From contig WHVD01000041.1 of the NCBI GenBank assembly GCA_015178975.1, positions 496,001 through 560,000 on the forward strand: a stretch of 64,000 bases of DNA. The letters run 5' to 3'. The position numbers and the translations under genes are program-made. This DNA comes from Hysterangium stoloniferum (Eukaryota > Basidiomycota > Agaricomycetes > Hysterangiales > Hysterangiaceae). Positions 21,823-32,778 of this stretch are shown piece by piece; within the stretch, counting starts at the first letter, position 1; each line of letters begins with the position of its first letter. The notes beneath the pieces were generated by a model. The model had not been told where the DNA came from. It did not search any database and saw nothing but the letters and a program-made list of their open reading frames with translations.

Positions 21823-23429
21823 CAGTGGGTCAAAAAACTGCCCCAATGTTTGTGCATTTTAGAAAGATTGATATTGTGTGAAGGAATGACATCAGCAAAA
21901 ATTCTGAAAAATTCACATAATATACTAGCACATGTTGGCTATCTACCAACTTAAGAAATCATGTGATTCCAATCAAAACTCATTGCTCAATAAATCAAAC
22001 AAAATAATCACTCATTGGGGCAGTTTTTTGACCCTCTATTATTTTACAATCTAATACTTTGTATGACCCCCCTTTGCCTTTAAAACTGCCTGTATCCTCC
22101 TAGGCATGCTTTCTATTAGCTTCTGACATGTCTCTGGTGGTATTTCAGTCCACTCCTTTGCCACCCTGTCCCATAATTTATGTACTCCTTTGGGTGATAT
22201 GTCATATTGTTGGAGTTTGGCCTTGAGGTGTTGCCAGAGGTGTTCAATGGGATTTAGATCAGGGGATTGGGCAGGCCAATTCATAGGAATGATGTTATTG
22301 TCAGATAACCACTGGTCTGCCTTTTTTGAGGTATGTTTTGGATCATTGTCCTATTGGAAGTACCACTTATCCTCAGCCATCTCCAAACTTTCAATGCTCT
22401 CCTCCACTCCCTCCTCCAAAATCTCATAATACTGCACTGTATCCATGTTCTTCTGCACCTCTATCAGCTTCCCCACCCCATTCCAGCCCATACACCCCCA
22501 AACAATCAAGTTATTCCCCCCTCCATGTTTGATAGTTGGTGTGGTGGTCCTGTCTGATACTGGTTCCCCTTGTTGCTTCCAAACATATACCTTCCCATCT
22601 GACCCAATCCTATTGATTTTTGTCTCATCAGTCCAAAACACCCTCTTCCAGTCCTCCATAGTCCAATTTTCATGGTATTGGGCAAACTTTAGATGTTGCT
22701 GACGATGAGACCCCTTGAACATAGGGACTTTCTTCTTTGTTGCTGACCTAAAGCCAGCTTCCTTCAACACATTCCTAACAGTCTGAGGAGTGACAGAGGT
22801 AGATATGATGGAATTTATAAATTGGGTGGCTTGGACAGCATTGTCAAGCTTCCCAGAGCTGATTTAATGGATAATTGACTGTTTATCATAAGGGGAAAGC
22901 TTGGAAGAATGGCCACCAGGATGATTTTCCTTATCCCCCTCTATCTCCCTACTGATCCTGCCAATAGTACCCTTCCCCAGACCAGTCCTAGCTTGAATTT
23001 GACACTGGGAATACCCCTCATTGAGGAGAAAAATAACAGAAGAATGCTTTTCTGCAGAGATGGATTTCATAGTGGTGGTAAGGAGTCAAGGAGATGAATG
23101 AACAAAGTTCAGTATGCCAAATTGATACAAATAAGGTCACATGACATGTTGATGATTCATATGATCCACTCCTACCTTATACTGGTGTGTAATATTGAAA
23201 ATCAGAGAAAATAATAGAGGGTCAAAAAACTGCCCCCAATGAGTGATTATTTTGTTTGATTTATTAAGCAATGAGTTTTGATTGGAATCACATGATTTCT
23301 TAAGTTGGTAGATAGCCATCATGTTCTAGTATATCATGTGAATTTGTCAGAATTTTCGCTGATGTCATTCCTTCACAGTATCAATCTTTCTAAAATGCAC
23401 AAACATTGGGGCAGTTTTTTGACCCACTA
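21823..23429 (-). mobile_element. Tc1/mariner-type transposon, 1607 bp, with long terminal inverted repeats
   Basis: Flanked by TA at 21821-21822 and 23430-23431. The ends read CAGTGGGTCAAAAAACTGCC and its inverse. The inverted repeats are about 220 bp (21823-22045 and 23207-23429). Each repeat also carries a near-copy of the terminal motif, inverted, at its inner end (about 22012-22036 and 23217-23240). The transposase ORF is on the minus strand between the arms. Inserted in an LTR1 copy. Confidence 0.92.
22051..23070 (-). pseudogene. Tc1-like transposase with two in-frame stops
   Basis: A single frame of 340 codons from ATG 23070 to 22051, interrupted only by TAA at 22864-22866 and TAG at 22351-22353, with no frameshift. 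An N-terminal helix-turn-helix region (QCQIQARTGLGKGTIGRI) is followed by the DDE_3-type core. The core has WTDETKI for the first Asp, DNDPKHTSKKA for the second, and WPAQSPDLNPIEHLW for the final Glu, with the Asp-Glu spacing of Tc1 itself (DD34E). A related relic is at 55879-56751. With two nonsense codons it is probably inactive but recent; the stops could be read differently only by suppression. Confidence 0.92.
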
Positions 23430-23632
23430 TACATCTCTCGATCTCTGTGGCTTTCCTGCCATCAGTCTCACCAACTCTCGACCTATTGTCTGTCTCCCTG
23501 GGCTCCCCAGGTTTCCCATCTGCCCATCTGAAATTGGACGACACGATCTTGCAAGGGCACAGCCTATAAGCTGAAGCCAAGTTCTACCGGAACATCTGTG
23601 GGTTCCCTGGAACCCTCCGTGTATGCACCTTA

Positions 23633-24640
23633 ATAGGAATCCACGAAATAAAATGTTGAAGATTTCTTTTTTTTTTTTTTAAATAAGTTCAAAATACAAT
23701 AAATAGAACACTTTGCATCTGGACCTCAGTAATTCATGAATGGCTAAATGTTCCATCTTATTATGCAAACTCATGGGCAATGCCAAGAGCGAATATTCTT
23801 TTTTTTATTTAAGAAAAAATAAAAAAGCCTATAAGTTTTAGTGACACACTTATGTAAACTAATGGCACATCCATCAATGAGAACTTGCACATTTCAAACC
23901 TCTCCTGGACCTTAAAAATATTGTGAATTGTGGAGTATGTTCTTTTAAGATATATTGAAACATTCTACAAAAATTCCTATACAACTATATGGTCTAGTTG
24001 GGTAGTTTGAGCCCTTAAATTTGCTTAAAATTGGGCTTAAAACTAAGCTTGGCTAGCTTAGTTCAGCCTTTTTGCGAACTTAGTGATCACTTATGCCTTA
24101 ATCTAGTTTAATAAATTATTACTAGCTTAAATAATTTGATCATATTTTGTGTGTGATATTTTTATTCTTTTCTATAAATTTCCTCTTAATTAAGGCTGGC
24201 AGATGGCAGCTTGGCCAATTCTTTTGTGGAGGGCAGGTGATATATGATCTGATTACCCTGTTGACTATAACCCACATTATATAAATATCAAACTGAAATC
24301 ATTGTGTGTTCAAATATCAAAGTGATTGATTTTTTCAGCTCACAGACAACCAATCACCAAATATTCATTGCACACCCTTTCTGAACCGCACTTGATTATA
24401 TAAATGACAGCAACGAATATGGCAACTACATTGTGCCTTCCATTCTCAGCAGTGCACCATTGTCAGTTATCAAACCAGATCCTTTTAACTGACCTTCGTC
24501 TCCGTATAACACTGGGGACAATAACAACATCACATCCTCATGAAATATTGCATCTCTCACTTTCTCGATTCACCTCACCTGGGCACCCACACCAAATAAT
24601 CTGAAGAATACAACTCATAATTCACCATGTAGCCTATTTT
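23633..24640. other. AT-rich intergenic sequence
   Basis: Includes poly(T) tracts near 23667-23680 and 23800-23815. No gene, RNA or element ends that I can support. Confidence 0.4.
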
Positions 24641-25560
24641 TGACTGTGAGTCCCATTTCAGTTGTTTTTGCTTCAGAATCACCATGCTAACAGGACTTCC
24701 AAATATATGCAGATGTGACAAATCTTGTTTCTCCTCCCATGATGTTTTCAAATGGTGTATGTCTGCTATTCATATGAGTAGGACTACATTTTCTAAGGTA
24801 CACCATAGTTTTACCGTGATAGACCACAAAAACTTAGGAAGCTTTAATGCCTGATCGCACTCCTTCCATTATTGTCTGTATCCCTCATTCCACAACTCCA
24901 TCTTGTTGCAGCATATAAGGCACCAAAGGTAAATAATGACATTCCCTTGGATGACAAATAGCTCCTAAATTCTGAATTTATTCCATTATCAACCATGACT
25001 CCCTGGACTTTCATGTTGAATAGCATTTCGAGTTGAGCTATATATTCTTGTATTTTTCACACCACCTCTAACTTGCTTGCTAATGTTTTGAACCATTCAG
25101 CAGGACAAAAATTGTCAACTATTATAATCATGTAGCGTTATTATCAGAACTCATCATTTCCATCAGAACTGCAAGATCCATATGCAGTAGCTCTCCTTTC
25201 TTGGCACCCTGGTTCAACTGGTTTTGAATGGATTCCTATGATGTTTTCCCTCAATACACACAATACAATCCACCTCAAGGTGCATATTTTCCTCAATCCT
25301 GGTCGCAAAATGACACACAAGATTTTAATAGCAACTGTATTCAGATGACCTAGTCACTGATGCTGTCTCATCACATCACAACCCATATTGGCTGAGTATG
25401 CTATAGGTGCATTCTCCAGTCGATTTTTTAATTCTTTGTCTGACAAATTCACATATTCACATACTGTGGGTGGACAAACGACCCAGAACAATATGATACT
25501 TGCTGCCAACTGGATTCAATGGACAAACATGCTTATGGTAAAGGACTACTTACAACACTA
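24641..25560 (-). mobile_element. Ty1/Copia integrase relic
   Basis: Scattered minus-strand matches to Copia integrase: a CIEGKHHRNPF segment (GKxxRxPF region) near 25250, KLPKFLWS near 24830, and DLSHLHIFGSP near 24710. Heavily broken and old. No LTRs identified. Confidence 0.6.
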
Positions 25561-25734
25561 TCAGAGTTATTTACCTAGCTTATTCATGCATGAAGATACA
25601 TTCATCTAAATTCAACCAGGTATGTAGGTGCTCATTTAATGCTGTATTATATGCCTCAGGCTGTAAGTGTAGTCTCTCCTTGTGTCCATGTTGGGAGACT
25701 GCTATATAGCGTCAGAGTCCCATCTCATGCATTA

Positions 25735-26834
25735 CAGCTGTTCCAAGTACCTAAGGTGGAGTTCAGAATTTTAAAAAAATCCCACCACAGACAAATTGTG
25801 CTGTATCTCAGGAAAGGGACCCAATTAAGACAAAATTATTTGGGGTGTGTACTAAATAGTATAGTTCTATGTATTTATGTATATAGTTGGCCTTATGAGA
25901 TGCTATTTAATATTCAGTGAAGGTTCCCCTTCATTCAATTCTTGCTATATTTGCATATAAGCTGGTGAAATTAATACTATGTATTGTATCCAAACATTAC
26001 CTGAGTTGTGAGGCCTAATACTACCTTTTGAACAAGTTATACTACATACTATCAAGTGTGCATACAGTAAGTGGCACAACTTGTTCAAAGGGTGGTATTA
26101 AGCCTCATGGAAGACATTCGACCAACCCCAAGAGAGATGTTTAACTGGAGGATGGCGTGAGCCGTCATCCCCACATCCAAAGCCAAACATTTTTCCTCCC
26201 CGCCGTGGACAGCCCCCATTTACTGAGGCACCCAGAGTCGGCGAGACGGCGTATACCATTGGAGTGCGAGGAATCAAGGCAAGCCTTTCCTGTAATGAGG
26301 ATGAATGTGACTAACAGCCATCAATAGGAATCCCTTCAGCTCGTCCAAGCTGGGATGAGATAGACTTTGATTCTGGCCAGCGCCGAGTCATCTCCTTTTG
26401 GTTTTTTGTTCCCGCATTCCTCATTTTAAATGTCTACTTTCACATCCAATTGTTGATATTTGGACTTTTATTCTTTCCTTCACGGATTTGTTCCCAATGG
26501 CGTTGAATTTCTTTCGACGTCATCAAAATTTCACGAAAAAATTGAAAGATTCTGGACGCCAAAAACTAATCGTTGATCTAAGCGCCACCAGCTTATATGC
26601 AAATCGAGGAAGAATTGAATGAAGGGGACCCATTGGGCTGGTAGTTCACTGAATATTAAATAGCATCTCATAAGGCCAACTATATACATAAATATGTAGA
26701 CCTATATAGTACACACCCCAAATATTTTTGTCTTAATTGGGTCCCTTTCCTGAGATACAGCACAATTTGTCTGTGGTCAAAAGCGGAATTTTTTTTTAAA
26801 CTTTGAACTCCGCCTTAGGTACTCGGAACAGCTG
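25735..26834. mobile_element. TA-flanked foldback transposon carrying foreign DNA
   Basis: TA at 25733-25734 and 26835-26836; ends CAGCTGTTCC and GGAACAGCTG. The arms are long inverted repeats sharing AGTACCTAAGG and the ACAAATTGTGC..GGGACCCAATTAAGAC region. Compared with the related element at 32779-33458 (about 680 bp), it carries about 470 bp of extra sequence at 26118-26588. No transposase. Confidence 0.8.
26118..26588 (+). other. Captured host-like segment inside the foldback element
   Basis: Absent from the sister element. Its second half (26352-26588) recurs at 29884-30105, outside any such element. Both copies encode a short LNFF.RHQN..SGRQKLIVDLSA peptide after a DLFPM segment. It may be a 5' exon of a host gene acquired by the transposon. 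No known domain. Confidence 0.55.
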
Positions 26835-27152
26835 TAACTCCTGATACAGTTGGGACACCGTACTGAGGTTGCTGGCCAAACAAAGCTAGCATTTAATTTC
26901 GGGCCTCCGATTATATTCATGTCTCCTCGGGGCCGAATTAATAAGAACAAGAACCCACCACCTATTCTTTTGACTAGCAGCCACACAACCGGTTGGCACC
27001 GGTCCACCGTAGTTCGGGGATCTGGCCTAAAGGTAAGTAGCTGGAAGAACTTTGGGGCAAATTCTCACACCGCCACTCAGCTACATAAGACTTCCCCTTC
27101 CTTCTCTGTGGACAATCTACCTTCTAACGCTCACTCCCACCTACTAGCTGAA

Positions 27153-27567
27153 ATGTCTTCCAATGACTCGCCTAAAGAACACACGCGACCCACCATGGTA
27201 CTCTCCCGATCTTCGCATCCTTGTTCCCTAACTGATGTTGAGATAACCATCCAGTTCAGATCCCAAGCCCCTGCGCGTAGACAACAGGCCACGCGAATCG
27301 TGCACTGCACCCCACATCTCACCCGCCCATATGCCTGCAACTGGGCCTGAGGAACCAGAGGAGACACCTTCAGGTGTAATGGAGGGCTCAGAGGAGGAGC
27401 CTGAATCCTCCACCCCGGTTACCCGTATCACGCTTGATCCCGTCTCCACACCCGGTTTACCGTGGTTCTTAAAAGTGCGCTTCAAAGGCAAGACATGCCT
27501 CCTCATCCCGCCAGAAATTTTGCAATCCAAGGAGTACAATGATCTGTTGGAAGTTGGTGCAGGTTAG
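27153..27567 (+). CDS. Hypothetical protein, structure uncertain
   Basis: Two overlapping plus-strand frames with normal-looking codon use: MSSNDSPKEHTRPTMVLSRS from 27153, and a Pro/Glu-rich frame from about 27331 that ends LIPPEILQSKEYNDLLEVG at 27567. A frame change between about 27240 and 27330 is needed to connect them, through an unseen intron or a frameshift. The last codons abut a possible donor (GCAG/GTTAGC), so the true 3' end may be further downstream. No family recognised. Confidence 0.3.
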
Positions 27568-27908
27568 CTTCTAATCCACACCTATTTCCCTCTAACTCCT
27601 ATACCCTTGACTTAACGTTGAGCCAGAATTTACCCAGGATGATCACACTTATAGGATCCTGCCATATGGGTTTGGATTTTGGGGCACCAATGGCAATATG
27701 TGCGGCACTCTTATATTGGCACGACCACGTTTCAGTGCCTAATCCTTTTGTAGTTTTCCTTACTTGGCCATGCCTCTCAGCAGACCTCGCAGTCGTTCAC
27801 GTGATCCTTCCCCAGGTCATTCAACGGATCCTTCCAATTATTATTAGTTCGTTAAGGTTTAGTTATCTCCATCCGCACGACTGTCTTACGAAGTGATTAT
27901 TTAGTAAT

Positions 27909-28108
27909 ATGGATGACCCTGAGATCCCAGAGGAGGAGTTGCTGTTTCGAGCACGCTTGACGGCACTGACGGGCATCTACGGCCGGTATGTCATGCATTA
28001 CTGTAATAATCACAAATTATGCTGATGATGAACAGTCGTTTCCGCCAAAAAACAATGAACTATGTAGACCCCCACAAAACACTGGACCTCCCCCAGCGTT
28101 ATAACTAG
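27909..28108 (+). CDS. Small two-exon ORF of about 49 aa
   Basis: Exon 1 27909-27985 (MDDPEIPEEELLFRARLTAL..), intron 27986-28035 with donor GTATGT, branch-like GCTGATG and acceptor AACAG, exon 2 28036-28108 ending at TAG. The junction joins CG and T to an Arg codon and keeps the frame. Acidic N-terminus, basic C-terminal half (RFRQKTMNY). No family recognised. It could be the 3' exons of a longer gene that includes 27153-27567. Confidence 0.35.
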
Positions 28109-29467
28109 TGGTCGTCGTTATAGCTATAGTACAGTTGGCGGAACATCCACCTCTGTTCTCAAGCGATAACTCTCCCTACCATGTATTGACATACTTTCTA
28201 TTTCCTTTCCCGTTGTCTGCTGCTATGCATTTCTTCGCATTCCCTACAAATACTGCTTGCCTGTCAAACTAACAATCAAAGAGGAATTCTTCTTATAGTC
28301 TAGTTCCAAATTATAAATACTGCACTTACACACGAAAATTCCTGGCGCAGCAGGCATGCTTAACGATCGTCGAGTCTGCTAAAGAAACATGTTGTGTTCG
28401 CTATCCTTTCATGTAAGATTTTGGCTCACGTAAATGTTGCTGTCTTGCTTCCAGCCTTATTACAATAATAACAGTACTCACCTTCAGTTCCAATGAATTG
28501 CTTTATGTATATCCAGGCATTATCCATCCCCTTAGAATTAGCGTGGTCGGATTGACATAAGAATTTGTATCACCGATACAAGTCACGAGAATGTGAGTAA
28601 AACCAAGAAAAATAGATGTTTTGCCAACCGCAATGACAGATAGCTTTGAATTTAATTATAATAGGACATTAGTGTCGCTTTGTCGCAGTGGACCAGTCTG
28701 TAGCCTGTGCTGAATGTCTTCTTGAAGTTAGCCCACAGCAGCCACTAGAGTATTATATAGGTGTCCATACCATGCAAGTTTACTTGGGGATCCCTGAGGT
28801 CACGTTCGCGGGTGCGTGTGCAAGGCGGCGGGTGGCGAACCTTCGCGTTGGGGGCTCCGAATCGTATGCAGGGCCTCAAGAGTTTTCCGTCAGCAGTCAG
28901 CCAATATGCCCTACATGCCAATATGCCCTACATGCTTCCGTTTATCTCTTAGTCCAAAGACGTCTTGGCAAGTTAGAGTGAGAGTGAAAAAGGGAACTAG
29001 TTATTGATCATGTACGGGGCTAGGAGAGTGTACTCGAGAGCAGTGGTCTATATTCCCCCGTTCCATTGCAGCAGTATCTCTGTGTTTTAAAATGCTTATA
29101 TATTCACATTTTCACCGAGTGGCAAGCCCTAAAATATTCCAATATTTATCCGGATCCCGCCCGAGTCCTTGCTGGCACTTATCGATCAAGTAAACTACTT
29201 ACTTTGGGTTGATACGTACAATCGCATGACCAGTATGACAAAAAGGCTTCGCATTCTTATGACAGAGTTATCGACAGGTAATAGCGCGGCAGCTATTCTC
29301 TTAGATCAAGGTGTGATTACCTCGGATAACACTTCAAGTTATCGCTGCACAGAGTCTAACTTAACGGAAACAGCATTCGTGGATTCCATTGAGGTTGAGA
29401 CAGTCCATTTCCATCTCTGTTGATTCATTCCTCCCGTACAGGATCCTTGTGAGGACGTGCTACTCTG
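28109..29467. other. No supported gene
   Basis: Only short open frames (for example 29169-29423), without domain or splice support. A 17-bp unit CAATATGCCCTACATGC is tandemly duplicated at about 28902-28935. Confidence 0.4.
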
Positions 29468-29495
29468 AGATATGTTAAAAGTGTAGATAATGAAT

Positions 29496-29566
29496 GGCCA
29501 GACTGGGGATTGAACCCAGGGCTTCTGCATATATAGCAGGGGTGTTAACCATTACACCACCTGACC
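29496..29566 (-). tRNA. tRNA-like sequence in the TRIM 5' LTR
   Basis: 71 nt with a complete cloverleaf. The acceptor pairs GGTCAGG with TCTGGCC, including G-T pairs. The D stem is GTGT/ACAC, the T stem CTGGG/CCCAG around TTCAATC, and the anticodon stem pairs at 4 of 5 positions. The A box TGGTGTAATGG and B box GGTTCAATCCC are strong. The anticodon loop TATATAT has A where U33 should be, so it is probably not a functional decoding tRNA but could act as a Pol III promoter. The nominal anticodon is TAT. Confidence 0.7.
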
Positions 29567-29778
29567 CTGGGAAGCACTGCTAGCATTACTCAATCTAACA
29601 CACTCCCTTAATGCTAGCACTCAACTATACTATAAGCAGATATAGGTCCTCTCTGGCTCTTTTGTCCAGACTTGTCCACTATACCACACACAAATATAGC
29701 TGTTCACTCTACACACAGGAACCATGCCCTATAGCACACAGCGGGGCCCATAACCTGTTAAAAGTGTAGATAATGAAT

Positions 29779-29849
29779 GGCCAGACTGGGGATTGAACCC
29801 AGGGCTTCTGCATATATAGCAGGGGTGTTAACCATTACACCACCTGACC
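29779..29849 (-). tRNA. tRNA-like sequence in the TRIM 3' LTR
   Basis: Identical by eye to the copy at 29496-29566, with the same cloverleaf and the same odd anticodon loop. Confidence 0.7.
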
Positions 29850-29883
29850 CTGGGAAGCACTGCTAGCATTACTCAATCTAACA

Positions 29884-30110
29884 AGATAGACTTTGATTCT
29901 GGCCAGTGCCGAGTCATCTCCTTTTGGGGTTTTTTGTTCCCGCATTGACTTCTCTTCCTCATTTTGTCTACTTTCACATCCAGTTGTTGATATTTGTATT
30001 TTTTATTCTCTCCTTCCCAACATGGATTTGTTCCCAATGATGTTGAATTTCTTTCAACGTCATCAAAATTCTGGACGCCAAAAACTAATCGTTGATCTAA
30101 GCGCTTTGCC
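29884..30110 (+). repeat. Second copy of the segment captured at 26352-26588
   Basis: GACTTTGATTCTGGCCAG..GTTGATCTAAGCGC matches the foldback cargo with scattered differences and a short length change. It borders the TRIM directly, and the TRIM target duplication AGATA lies at its edge. The open frame 29893-30168 spans it but has no known domain. Confidence 0.6.
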
Positions 30111-30985
30111 TAATTCCTGTGGGCAGCTTCAGATCCCTTGTAACTTCAAGGATTTTGTCAACTTCTGAATTTTCAGACTTTTGGAATTTTTGGATCTTTG
30201 TGTTAGAATGAAAAAGATGGAAGGGGATTGGGGCACAGAATAGTGACCCTAGTGGACAAATAGACCACCACTCCGGCACAGACATATACTGGTTACCAGA
30301 AGTAACTGAACTCATATGACCACATATTGGACAGAGTCACAGACATCAATAGGGACTATTATTAATAAATACATGTGGGCACTTAGGGTTCTGAACCACA
30401 CATTCCAACACTCTGGACATTTCTGAACCTCCAGGCTTCTTCAAAGATTTGCCCTTTTCTGGACCTTTTTCCAAAGATTTTCCTACTACCTCCAGTGTAC
30501 ACTTTAGGATATCTATATTAAAAGGGGAGTAGTGATTAGCTCTTTGTCATGTTTTAGTTCCAACCCCTTTGGATTCACCTCACAACTCCCTGTTCACCCC
30601 CATGTCTCTCAGCATAATTAGTGTCTCATGAGTCATTGCTTCTGCCTTTCTGCCCTTCTGAACTCTGTTATGGATCTTTTTGGAGGTCTGAGCTTACATT
30701 CAAGTATCTGTTTAGTGTTGTCTGCACTTGGTTGCATGTCTTTCAGCCCACTCATATTTTTGGACTGCTTTGGAGCTCTAGAATATTCTCATGACCTCAT
30801 TTAACCTTTGTCTTGATTTTGACCTTCTGAATCCTTTCCAAACCTTTTTATGGCACTTTGTCAGAACCTGACCCCTTTCCTCTGACACCTCACTTTCACT
30901 CCCTTCAACCCTGATCCACCTCTGAATGATTTCTAGGCCATACAATATTTTAACACATTCTGCATGAACCCTTATGCAGATCATG
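30111..30985. other. No supported gene
   Basis: Low-complexity C/T-rich top strand. Minus-strand frames may be distal parts of the Cys-rich gene relic to the right, but no motif was seen. Confidence 0.35.
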
Positions 30986-30989
30986 GCCT

Positions 30990-32040
30990 CCTTGGGAAAT
31001 CAACCCTAATGGTGGGGGATGTGAAGATCTGTTCTTGGAAACTCCTCAGAATATTTTCTGGCTATATTATCAGTTACTGACCAATATTCCATACTAGAAA
31101 CATCTGGAACTTCCAATTGGTTTTCTGGAATATTCCCAACATGAATCCCTTTGTCCCTACCAAGCCTCTTCCCCTTGCCTCTCTCTAGTGATGGAATCCA
31201 CAGCATTTGATGAGGATAGTTTTCCCCATTGAACTCCTCCCAGAGGCCTTCCAACTCTCCCAACCCTAAGCTCACCTTTGGACTCCCAGCTTGCACCCTT
31301 CCAACTTGAGCTCCTCAGCCCAGTGCTGCATCCCATCAGCAACAAGGGTGTTGAGTAACCCAACCAATTTCTTGGAAGCCAAGGCATGCCTCTCTGGGGC
31401 CTCTGCAATCTGAGTGGACTGCTCCTCAGACCCCCAAAGACCCCATCACCTGTCTCCACCTCCACCACCAAGCTACATTTGAGCAAGGGAAACAACTAGG
31501 TCTGTGGCCAGTCTTCTTCCAACACTGCAAGGAGTGATCCTTGCAGTGGTTACAAGGGTTGATAGTCTCTGACCAGATGGGCCCGCATTTGTTTTCTGTT
31601 ATGCTAGTTAGTTCAGAACCCAATGGCAGAGTCTGAAACTTATCTCATGGCTGGAAGGCCCAGTTTCCACCTCAGATCCTGGCTCGACCCCTTCCACCCA
31701 TTACTTGCTTCCTTAAAAATTAGCATTGTATAATTGAGTCTCAACCCACTTACCTTTTTGGAAGCCTCTGCCTCTTGCTGTTCTTGCTCTGTGGCTTCTT
31801 CAGCCTCAACTTCACACATCATCTGCTCCTCCTCCTCCTTATGCAGGCACTCTCCCTCCTACCATCTCTTTTCCTCATTTTACATGCATTTCTGCCTCCT
31901 CTCCTCCATTTGCTGCTTCAATTGGGATTGGTTTAGAGGATGAAGGAGGAGCCCAAGGCTTTCAATGCTCCAGCTAGTCATAGGGGTGTCTTGGAAGGTC
32001 TGGGAGTAGGCTTAGGCTGAGGTTGCATGGTGCTAATGGG
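30990..32040 (-). pseudogene. Second copy of the coiled-coil/Cys-rich accessory gene
   Basis: Same order as 15283-16363. Near 32025 it starts with a Lys/Pro/Thr-rich MQPQPKPTPRPSK. A Glu-rich helix (EEEEQMMCEVEAEEATEQEQ) ends at a donor GTAAGT near 31757. The acceptor is near 31714. A motif CNHCKDHSLQC then C-x2-C (CFPC) lies near 31490-31560, and a helical tail follows. Frames are broken in several places and the last Cys of the second half is not evident, so it is a decayed copy. Confidence 0.5.
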
Positions 32041-32190
32041 AAGAGTTATAAAAAAAGAAAATTCATTGTTTTAGGATTTTTCTCACCTGAACAATCTGCT
32101 ACCAGGGTTACATGATTTATTGACACATGCCCACAAATCTCTTCCATGCCTTTGGCCTTCTTGGGAAATCAACCTTAATGAGGGAATACT

Positions 32191-32580
32191 GTGTTAAGTG
32201 CAGGAAATCTACCCAGATTTTCTGGTGAATATTCTGAGGACTTTCTGGAAATAGTCCAGGGGTTTCCCAGGAGATAGTCTGGGGAGTAGTCTCCAAGGTT
32301 TCCAGGACATCATCTGGGGGGTATCAGAATATTACCAGGGTATGAGGAGGACTTGACTGTCCCCTCACATGATTGTTGGATTGTAACTTCAAACAGGTGT
32401 TGGTCTGGGTACTCTGAGGAGTCTGAGAATATGTGAGAGAACCAGAAGTTGGAAGACCTGAGGGCTCCAAAAATACACTGGGTGAGGATAAGTAGTCAGA
32501 TGACACAAAAGGAGGTTGAGTTACAGGGTATGAGAAGGACTTGGCTTCAGCTTAGATGCTGCACCCTTGCACACATGTTT
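32191..32580 (-). mobile_element. Gypsy LTR, end next to the Cys-rich gene
   Basis: Read on the minus strand it contains GCAAGGGTGCAGCATCTAAG..GAAGCCAAGTCC and ends GCACTTAACA at 32191, like the other LTRs of this group. The 5' boundary on the right is not resolved. Confidence 0.5.
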
Positions 32581-32778
32581 GGGTGACCTTATTTCAAGTT
32601 GACAAATGTTCACATGAGAAGTGTAGATAACCAAAGCTCTGAGGAGTTCTAGATATTGAGTGTACAGAAAGAACAAAGGAGTAGATTAGACTAAGTCAAG
32701 ACTACTTTGAGACTAATTCAATATACAAACTCGAGAGCTAAGTACATGTTTGCAGATGACTATATAGAATATCTGTTA

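Larger units (their letters stand above)
20993..23632 (+). mobile_element. LTR1 copy holding two nested insertions
   Basis: Starts TGTTACGACTGGAATTCCCG. The body is interrupted by a Copia-type solo LTR at 21188-21333 and a Tc1-like transposon at 21823-23429. It resumes at 23432 with the marker block GCAAGGGCACAGCC..GAAGCCAAG and ends near 23632. LTR material alone is about 880 bp, close to the complete copies at 41270 and 52111. Confidence 0.75.
29473..29883 (+). mobile_element. Complete TRIM retrotransposon, 411 bp, tRNA-like sequence in both LTRs
   Basis: Two 128-bp LTRs (29473-29600 and 29756-29883), identical by eye, begin TGTTAAAAGTG and end CAATCTAACA. They flank a 155-bp non-coding interior. 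The target duplication AGATA lies at 29468-29472 and 29884-29888. Identical LTRs mean a recent insertion. Terminal-repeat retrotransposons in miniature lack coding capacity and depend on enzymes of other elements. Each LTR encloses a 71-nt minus-strand tRNA-like sequence. I see no clear TGG-type primer site after the 5' LTR; a GCGGGG purine run precedes the 3' LTR. Confidence 0.9.

Noticed and set aside
29496-29566. Functional host tRNA gene
   Set aside because: It lies inside an LTR, is duplicated identically in the partner LTR, and lacks U33 in the anticodon loop.
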